A stretch of 8,238 bases of DNA from CAZIIK01 sp964539235 (GTDB lineage Bacteria; Pseudomonadota; Gammaproteobacteria; Francisellales; CACEW01), in NCBI GenBank assembly GCA_964539235.1, contig CAZIIK010000131.1, positions 1 through 8,238 of the forward strand, read 5' to 3'. Below are positions 1 through 4,803 of the stretch, piece by piece. A model generated the notes under the pieces. It worked only from the letters and a program-made list of their open reading frames with translations, did no database searches and was not told where the DNA came from. The position numbers and the translations under genes are program-made. How positions within the stretch are numbered: the stretch's first letter is position 1; each line of letters opens with the position of its first letter.

Positions 1-238
1 GCCCCCTAGCCGATTTTTCACAGCTATCTAGCATTTTGGCAAACTGCAAGCGCGCTTGGGTTGATTGGAACTTAACTTGCAAATTGCATACATTATTTTT
101 GAGGCGAATATTACGAACATTGAACTCATGGTCACACTGCCGCTTCAATCCAGACTCCAGCGCAGCAAATGAAACACCAGAATATTGAAACAACCTTCCT
201 TTAGGGTTAAATAAATGAACTCGACAAATACAATCCAT
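1..238 (-). CDS. Unidentified protein, N-terminal 79 residues only (runs off left edge)
   Basis: An open frame starts at an ATG at 238 and continues without a stop to the window edge. The protein begins MDCICRVHLFNPKG and contains a basic, Asn-rich stretch (residues about 31-50) followed by a polar, probably helical part ending ARLQFAKMLDSCEK. I see no signal peptide, membrane segment or motif I can name, and no family is recognised. It lies 40 nt downstream of trpD on the same strand, with no clear terminator between (only a 5-bp A/T stem), so it may be the last visible gene of that operon. The ribosome binding site is weak: GGAA lies about 11 nt ahead of the ATG. The length without stops and the co-directional position argue for a real gene. 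The weak start and lack of homology argue for caution. Confidence 0.45.
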   Translation of the reverse strand, partial: MDCICRVHLFNPKGRLFQYSGVSFAALESGLKRQCDHEFNVRNIRLKNNVCNLQVKFQSTQARLQFAKMLDSCEKSARG

Positions 239-278
239 TTTTCACATAAATTCCATTTAATATGGGATTAATTTTAAT

Positions 279-1265
279 TTAATACTTACCAGAAAGACAG
301 CTGACAAAATCCCACACCTTGCCCGAAGCCAACACTTCAGCCACTTGCTGCAGACAGTCGTGCAAGTCGACGGAAAACTCATAGGCAATATGCAAGGCTA
401 AACCAGCATTTAGAATCACCATATCGCGTTTTGGCCCGGTCAGTTTTCCAGACAATAACGCCTGACTCTGAGAAAAGTTTTCCGCAGGACTGCCGCCTTG
501 AATATCCGCCAAAGCACAAGCTGACAAAGCAAAATCCATTGGCCGCCAAATACCTTCCACCAATTCGTCACCTCGTACACGAATGTATTGCGTGGGTCCA
601 GTTAAAGTGGCTTCATCCAAACCATAGCCGTGCACGATATAAGCCGCTTGCACACCGAGTTGCTGCAGAGCACAGGCATAAGGCCGCAACAACCGTGGAT
701 CATAAACACCGACTAACATATGGCGCACATGCGCCGGATTAATTAAAGGACCCAGCACATTAAAGATTGTTTTACGGCCTTGTTCGGCAAACCATTGTCG
801 TGCCTGCATAACATGGGCAAAAGCAGGATGAAAATAACCGGCAAACAGAAAAGCCAAGCCTGAGGTTTGCAATAATGCTCGCGCCGCACTTGCAGTTTTG
901 GGCAAAGGCACGCCAAATTGCTGCAGTAAATCGATACTACCACAGCGGCTGGTGACCGAACGATTGCCATGCTTGGCCACTGGATGACCTAAAGCCGCAA
1001 CGGTCATCGCCGACAAAGTCGAAAAATTCAGCGTATGCATGCCATCACCACCTGTGCCGACAATATCGAGTGTGCCAACGGGCACCGGTGCAACATGCTG
1101 CTCAAACTGACGCGCGCAATGGGTCAATTGAGTCAGCGTTTCAACACACAACAAATCGGCTGACAATTGCTCAATCAGTTCGCACTGCTGTGCAAAATCT
1201 AACTGACCTAAAAATAATTGCTTAACCGCTTCTTCTGGAAATGGCACAACCTGAGACATATGCAT
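279..1265 (-). CDS. trpD: Anthranilate phosphoribosyltransferase
   Basis: This enzyme transfers the phosphoribosyl group of PRPP to anthranilate, the second committed step of tryptophan synthesis, in the cytoplasm. The 328-residue protein has the usual length and fold order: a helical N-terminal domain, then the PRPP loop GTGGDG (70-75), NFST (80-83), the anthranilate/PRPP segment KHGNRSVTSRCGS (98-110), the block RKTIFNVLGPLINPA (164-178), and HGYGLDE (212-218), whose Asp-Glu pair binds magnesium in the family. The usual SSKSGS is TSRCGS here, a mild divergence. No trpE, trpG or trpC is visible beside it, so the gene is separated from a classical trp operon. Its ATG overlaps the stop of the upstream membrane-protein gene (TAATG), suggesting translational coupling. 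An in-frame ATG two codons later (1259) is equally possible and is better spaced from the GAG upstream. Identification is firm. Whether it serves only tryptophan synthesis is not shown. Confidence 0.95.
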   Translation of the reverse strand: MHMSQVVPFPEEAVKQLFLGQLDFAQQCELIEQLSADLLCVETLTQLTHCARQFEQHVAPVPVGTLDIVGTGGDGMHTLNFSTLSAMTVAALGHPVAKHGNRSVTSRCGSIDLLQQFGVPLPKTASAARALLQTSGLAFLFAGYFHPAFAHVMQARQWFAEQGRKTIFNVLGPLINPAHVRHMLVGVYDPRLLRPYACALQQLGVQAAYIVHGYGLDEATLTGPTQYIRVRGDELVEGIWRPMDFALSACALADIQGGSPAENFSQSQALLSGKLTGPKRDMVILNAGLALHIAYEFSVDLHDCLQQVAEVLASGKVWDFVSCLSGKY

Positions 1266-1444
1266 TACTCATCGTCTTCTTGCCAGCGGCGTTTAGGTCG
1301 TGATAACGCCACGACGGCAAACACCAACAACACCAATAACACCAAAGGCAAAACAATCCAAACCGTTGCAATTAAAACACCTAAAATGCGCAGTAACAGT
1401 AACAGTACAAATACGACAAATAATACCGGGAGCAAAAATAACAT
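1265..1444 (-). CDS. Small two-helix membrane protein, function unknown
   Basis: This is a 59-residue, extremely hydrophobic protein, MLFLLPVLFV at the start and PKRRWQEDDE at the end. Leu/Val/Ile-rich stretches at about residues 2-18 and 20-47, separated by one Arg, look like two membrane-spanning helices. They are followed by a basic cluster and then an acidic tail, which by the positive-inside rule would put the C-terminus in the cytoplasm. I chose the ATG at 1444 because GAGG lies 5 nt upstream. A longer frame reaches an ATG at 1474 (10 more residues, MPLKNRIEAT), but that overlaps the regulator gene by 23 nt and has no better binding site. The gene sits between a XRE-cupin regulator and trpD, with its Shine-Dalgarno overlapping the first stop codon and its own stop overlapping the trpD start. 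No family is recognised. The reading frame is credible from spacing and composition only. Confidence 0.6.
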   Translation of the reverse strand: MLFLLPVLFVVFVLLLLLRILGVLIATVWIVLPLVLLVLLVFAVVALSRPKRRWQEDDE

Positions 1445-1449
1445 CGTCG

Positions 1450-1453
1450 CCTC
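1450..1453 (-). promoter_or_regulatory. Ribosome binding site GAGG that sets the small membrane-protein start
   Basis: Read on the minus strand, GAGG lies 5 nt before the ATG at 1444 and overlaps the TGA stop of the upstream regulator gene (1454-1452). Terminating ribosomes would sit directly on this site, which favours coupled initiation at 1444 over the in-frame ATG at 1474. Confidence 0.6.
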
Positions 1454-1994
1454 AATCCGGTTTTTTAATGGCAACTAAGAATTCAATTGGCTGATTCGTT
1501 TCGTTGCGGAACTGATAATCACAGGTTGCATCAAAAAACAAACTATCACCTTCATACATCTCGTAACGACAATCGTCCAAAATCACATCTAAACCACCTG
1601 TTTGTACCAATACCAATACTTCAGCACCCGTACGCGTTTCATCACCTGGCAGAAAGCTTTTGGCTGGGCAGACCTGACGCAACCAAACCAAACGATGTGC
1701 CTGCTCATCAGCACTTAAATATTCAACCACTTGGCCACCCGCACCAGTTTCGATACGTCGCTCCGACGCTTTCGAGTGGTAGTTATCTGGCCGACAGTCA
1801 TAGGTCAACATATCAGACAGTGTCGTTTGCAGACCATCCGCCAAACGACCGGCCAACTCAACCGTGGGCTTTACTTCACCACGCTCGATCTTTGAAATAA
1901 TTGATTTACTCACCTGAGAAGACACGGCTAAATGCTGGAGCGTCAAACCTCGACTTTTGCGCAGTAGGCGCAACTGATCACCAAAATCACTCAC
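1452..1994 (-). CDS. XRE-cupin transcriptional regulator (intact copy)
   Basis: A 180-residue cytoplasmic DNA-binding regulator of the XRE-cupin type, the architecture of E. coli PuuR. Residues about 7-62 form the helix-turn-helix; the recognition segment is SQVSKSIISKIERGEVKPT. Residues about 100-178 form the cupin-2 barrel, with the hallmark EGDSLFFDATCDYQFRN. The metal-ligand histidines of classical cupins are absent (Tyr160 sits near the usual PH position), so the barrel more likely binds a small ligand without metal. The start is GTG at 1994, supported by AGGAG about 7 nt upstream. It follows a second, disrupted XRE-cupin gene by 12 nt, and the two recognition helices are nearly alike, so they probably arose by duplication and may read similar operators. 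The ligand is unknown. Position next to glutamate dehydrogenase suggests amino-acid or polyamine metabolism, which is inference. Confidence 0.85.
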   Translation of the reverse strand: MSDFGDQLRLLRKSRGLTLQHLAVSSQVSKSIISKIERGEVKPTVELAGRLADGLQTTLSDMLTYDCRPDNYHSKASERRIETGAGGQVVEYLSADEQAHRLVWLRQVCPAKSFLPGDETRTGAEVLVLVQTGGLDVILDDCRYEMYEGDSLFFDATCDYQFRNETNQPIEFLVAIKKPD

Positions 1995-2006
1995 GACGCC
2001 GCTCCT

Positions 2007-2552
2007 TTAATACTTAAGTAAAATATAGTAAACCGCTGTTTCATCAGAACGGTTTTCCAGATCATGCGGGAATTCCGCATCAAAGCTAAAAGTGTCGCCT
2101 TCGTCCAATGGAAATTCCTGGCCATCCAAGGTCAATATGACGCCACCTTGCAAAATCCAGATATATTTCTGACCACCTGGCTTCATCTGTGCGTGCAACC
2201 CCGCCATTGGTGTTCTGGGCGGCAAGGTCACTTTAGTCCACAAAGTATCCACATGTTCTACCACAGGTGAAATCATATGACGTTCAACACCACTGCTCTC
2301 ATCCACTATTTTGGCCTGACGTCTGGCCGGCGTTAAAATGGCACGCCGACTGAGATTAGGCTCCAAAATATTGACAATATGTGTGCCCAAAGCTTTGGCG
2401 ATACGCATGGCGACATCAAGCGTTGGCTGAACATCGCCACGTTCAATTTTAGAAATCATGGATTTGCTGACTTCGGCACGTTATGAAAGTTTTTCCATGG
2501 TGAAATGCCGATTAATCCGGTAATTTTTCAACCGTTTGCCAAGCGTTGACAT
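2007..2552 (-). pseudogene. XRE-cupin regulator broken by an in-frame TAA in the helix-turn-helix
   Basis: From the ATG at 2552 the frame encodes 181 codons ending at 2007, almost the length of the neighbouring 180-residue paralogue. Codon 24 is TAA (2483-2481), interrupting MEKLS-stop-RAEVSKSMISKIERG exactly where the family has a Gln or Glu, so CAA to TAA or GAA to TAA explains it. Everything else is intact: recognition helix, linker, and a cupin domain with EGDTFSFDAEFPHDLEN that keeps the His its paralogue lacks. The start is well supported, with GGGAGG about 9 nt upstream. Restart at the ATG at 2459 would give a 150-residue protein lacking the first helices of the DNA-binding domain, so it should not bind DNA. 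The gene lies 38 nt after glutamate dehydrogenase and was probably its co-transcribed regulator. A sequencing error cannot be excluded from one read of the sequence. Confidence 0.85.
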
Positions 2553-2590
2553 GCAGATGAGCCTCCCTTTATGCCCGCGGCATAGCACGA

Positions 2591-3880
2591 CTATGTTTGG
2601 TTTGCATAAAAACCGTGCGTTCCTTGTGCTTCAATCGCAGCGCTTAACACCTGCAAAGCGTGTGCATACGAGGCGATCCTCATATTCACTTTATTAGAAT
2701 TTGTCATATTGTACACATTTTCAAATGCCGTTGACATGGTCGATTGCAATTTACGGCGAATTTCCTGTAAATCCCAAGAGATACCGGACTGATTTTGCAC
2801 CCATTCAAAGTAACTGACAGTGACACCACCCGCATTTGCTAACACATCAGGTATCACCATTTTTCCATTATCAGACAAAATAGTGTCTGCCTGCGGCGTA
2901 ATGGGGCCATTGGCCACCTCGACAATATAATCTGCTGCCACCCGCGCCGCGTTGTCTTGCGTAATTTGATTTTCCATCGCCGCTGGGATCAAGATATCGA
3001 CATCTAATTCCAACAACTGCGCATTAGTGAGCTTTTGCGCTTCAGCGGCAGCACATACAGAACTTTCACAATAAACAGCCTGCAATTGCCGCGTGGCATT
3101 TTTAGCTTGAATGCAGCCTTCAATATCCAAGCCTTGCGGCATATAAATAGCCCCTTGTGAATCACTAACCGCAACCACTTTGTAACCATCTGCCGCCAAT
3201 AAACGTGCAACATGCTGACCCGCATTGCCAAAACCATGCACCGCGACTGTTTTCTGTGCAGGCTGCCAAGCAAATGTGAGTTCCATTTCTTTGATACAGT
3301 AATAAGCGCCAAGCCCTGTAGCTTCTTCACGCCCTAAACTACCGCCGAGCGGAATTGGTTTTCCGGTAATGACCGCGGGTGTTTTTTGCCGTCGAATACA
3401 GCTGTACTCATCCATCATTCAGCCCATAATCATGGCATTGGTGTACATATCAGGTGCCGGAATGTCACGTTTTGGCCCAATAAAGTCGACCACTTGCTCA
3501 ATATAGCTCCGACTCAAACGCTCAATTTCCATGCGAGATAGGTGTTTAGCATCAACGGCCACACCACCTTTTGCGCCGCCAAATGGCACACCTACTACGG
3601 CACATTTCAAGGTCATCCACAACGACAAAGCTTTCACTTCATCTAACGTAACCCCAGGATGGAAACGAATACCGCCTTTGGTTGGCCCTAGGGTATTGTT
3701 ATGTTGCACACGATAACCTGGATAAATATCCAAAGCCCCATCATCACGCCGTACCGGCACTGACACGGCCAACACAGCTTTTGGATTTTTCAAATGCAAA
3801 ATCACTTCTGGGTCAATCTTGGCATACTGCGCTGCACGTTCTAGAAACTGCACGGCATCGTTAAATAAATTGTCACTCAT
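2591..3880 (-). pseudogene. gdhA: NAD(P)-dependent glutamate dehydrogenase broken by an in-frame TGA
   Basis: Glutamate dehydrogenase interconverts glutamate and 2-oxoglutarate plus ammonium, linking carbon and nitrogen metabolism. Across both halves the frame is 429 codons, the usual length of the small hexameric enzymes such as Bacillus RocG/GudB. The first part carries PTKGGIRFHP (Lys68), LKCAVVGVPFGGAKGG (Lys92, Lys104) and APDMYTN (Asp144). Their spacing of 24, 12 and 40 residues equals that of the catalytic lysines and aspartate of clostridial GDH. The second part has TGKPIPLGGS, the Rossmann motif GFGNAG (216-221) and NGPITPQAD. Codon 154 is TGA (3421-3419) within MG-stop-MMDEYS, where the family has MAWxMD, so one TGG to TGA change explains it. 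The stop is followed at once by ATG ATG, so weak re-initiation is conceivable, but the cut is inside the substrate domain. The ATG at 3880 is chosen because AAGGTGG lies 8 nt upstream. Confidence 0.9.
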
Positions 3881-3888
3881 AATAAAAA

Positions 3889-3895
3889 CCACCTT
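3889..3895 (-). promoter_or_regulatory. Ribosome binding site AAGGTGG of the glutamate dehydrogenase gene
   Basis: On the minus strand AAGGTGG lies 8 nt before the ATG at 3880. It contains the in-frame GTG at 3892-3890 that would otherwise give a start four codons longer. That GTG has no binding site of its own, so 3880 is the likely start. Confidence 0.7.
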
Positions 3896-3916
3896 AAAGT
3901 TTTATAAATAGGGACA

Positions 3917-3944
3917 TTTGCACCAATAGATTCAATCGTGCAAA
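3917..3944. promoter_or_regulatory. Inverted repeat TTTGCAC-N14-GTGCAAA, candidate operator between divergent genes
   Basis: Two perfect 7-bp arms (3917-3923 and 3938-3944) have centres 21 bp apart, two helical turns, a geometry that suits a dimeric regulator. The repeat lies in the only intergenic region between the leftward glutamate dehydrogenase operon and the rightward CDGSH gene, so it could control either. An adjacent shorter repeat, TCGG-N4-CCGA, lies at 3949-3960. I found no convincing promoter boxes on either strand here. A 7-bp repeat in about 125 bp can occur by chance. Confidence 0.3.
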
Positions 3945-4006
3945 AGTCTCGGATAACCGATAAGATACCCAACGATTTTCATCAAGACCAATCGAGTACA
4001 CCCATC

Positions 4007-4207
4007 ATGGCCATCAATACAGACAATCATCCAGCTCGCTGCCAACACACACTGCAACCTACTGAGCGTGTTGCCATCTGCCGCTGCTGGAAGTCACAAA
4101 AGTTCCCTTACTGTGATGGCAGCCATCGTTGCTTTAATGACGACAACAATGACCAACTGGGCCCGATGATTATCTGCGGCCATCAATATGAGCCACCACA
4201 ATCATGA
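4007..4207 (+). CDS. Small CDGSH-type [2Fe-2S] protein
   Basis: A 66-residue protein with an exact CDGSH signature: Cys25-x-Cys27-x2-Ser-x3-Pro-x-Cys36-Asp-Gly-Ser-His40. In this family (mitoNEET type) three cysteines and one histidine hold a redox-active, acid-labile [2Fe-2S] cluster. Roles proposed for relatives include electron or cluster transfer, and no specific role can be read here. There is no signal peptide or membrane anchor, so it is probably cytoplasmic. Only one CDGSH motif is present. The ATG at 4007 gives the usual compact size but has only a poor binding site (GAG about 11 nt upstream). The same frame is open back to a GTG at 3938, but the extra 23 residues look unrelated to the family and begin inside an inverted repeat. 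The stop overlaps the start of the next gene (ATGA), so the two are probably translated together. Confidence 0.85.
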   Translation: MAINTDNHPARCQHTLQPTERVAICRCWKSQKFPYCDGSHRCFNDDNNDQLGPMIICGHQYEPPQS

Positions 4208-4602
4208 AGCCCTGCCCATGCGGTTCTGGCCTGTGGTTTGCCAAATGCTGCAAACAGATTATTAGTGGCAAAAAGGTGGCAGAGACCGCTGAACAATTAA
4301 TGCGTTCACGTTATACCGCCTACACCCGCGCCAATATCGCCTATATTCAAGCCAGCATGACTGTCCCGGCCGCGGAAGGATTCGACGCAGAGTCAGCACA
4401 ACAATGGGCTCAAGAGGCCCAATGGCAAAAACTCCGCATCTTAAAGACCACAGGAGGCGGCACTGAAGATCAAAACGGCACGGTCGAATTTTCTGCAGAA
4501 TATCGCCTGGACGGCCAAACTCATACTTTACGAGAAAACAGTCGTTTCATTCGCCAAAACCAACGTTGGCTGTATTACGACGGCACAACCACACACGCCT
4601 AG
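4204..4602 (+). CDS. YchJ-family (UPF0225) SEC-C motif protein
   Basis: A 132-residue cytoplasmic protein. It opens with a SEC-C zinc-binding motif, PCPCGSGLWFAKCC (residues 3-16), the metal-binding module also found at the end of SecA. The family block AEQLMRSRYTAYTRANIAYI (about 29-48) follows, and a NTF2-like strand region ends with ENSRFIRQNQRWLYYDG (about 111-127). This matches the E. coli YchJ layout but lacks the second, C-terminal SEC-C motif of the longer members. The molecular function of the family is not established; zinc binding is the expected property. The ATG at 4204 overlaps the TGA of the CDGSH gene, so coupling rather than a separate Shine-Dalgarno probably drives its translation. 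Family assignment is confident, function is not. Confidence 0.85.
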   Translation: MKPCPCGSGLWFAKCCKQIISGKKVAETAEQLMRSRYTAYTRANIAYIQASMTVPAAEGFDAESAQQWAQEAQWQKLRILKTTGGGTEDQNGTVEFSAEYRLDGQTHTLRENSRFIRQNQRWLYYDGTTTHA

Positions 4603-4803
4603 GTATTACTAACACGCTGCTAAAAGCCGTGTCGATACTCCTGCAACAGGCAGACACTTTCCATGTACGCTCGACCTCGGCACCCATACCTCAGACACAG
4701 CCGAAAAGTATTGACATGTTGCCGGAACATTTCCAAAAGCCTGTTGCAAGCCAAACAATATCGGCTATCCTAAGCGGCTGCTCGCTAATGCCAGGATGAC
4801 CAC
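4603..4803. other. Intergenic region ahead of pepN, no convincing gene
   Basis: About 200 bp between the YchJ-family gene and pepN. It contains a perfect 10-bp inverted repeat, TGCAACAGGC (4642-4651) and GCCTGTTGCA (4739-4748), with arms 87 bp apart, and a shorter one, ATGTT-N5-AACAT (4716-4730), that touches a TTGACA hexamer (4711-4716). No hairpin-plus-T-run terminator is visible after the YchJ-family gene. An open frame crosses the region and ends four bases before pepN, but it begins inside the upstream gene and resembles nothing. Confidence 0.5.
4744..4771 (+). promoter_or_regulatory. Weak promoter candidate for pepN
   Basis: TTGCAA (4744-4749), a 16-bp spacer and TATCCT (4766-4771) match four of six consensus bases in each box. 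Transcription would begin near 4778, leaving a leader of about 26 nt that keeps the AGGA binding site at 4793-4796. The -35 box overlaps one arm of the 10-bp inverted repeat, which could make it regulated. A better -35, TTGACA at 4711-4716, has no -10 at proper spacing. Confidence 0.25.

Noticed and set aside
1218..1494. Plus-strand frames rich in Thr and Asn opposite the small membrane protein
   Set aside because: Their composition is just the complement of Leu/Val-rich codons on the minus strand, and they lack start signals and homology.
3419..3421. TGA as selenocysteine or as a Trp codon from a changed genetic code
   Set aside because: Selenocysteine is not expected at this GDH position. 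TGG codes Trp elsewhere and TGA ends neighbouring genes sensibly, and a code change would not explain the TAA in the next gene.
3901..3906. TATAAA on the minus strand as the -10 box of the GDH operon
   Set aside because: Transcription from it would begin at or inside the Shine-Dalgarno, and no -35 is found at proper spacing (TTGGTG is 14 bp away).
4566..4799. 77-codon plus-strand frame overlapping the YchJ-family gene end and running to pepN
   Set aside because: It needs a TTG start inside another gene, has no binding site and resembles no protein; it is low-complexity intergenic sequence.
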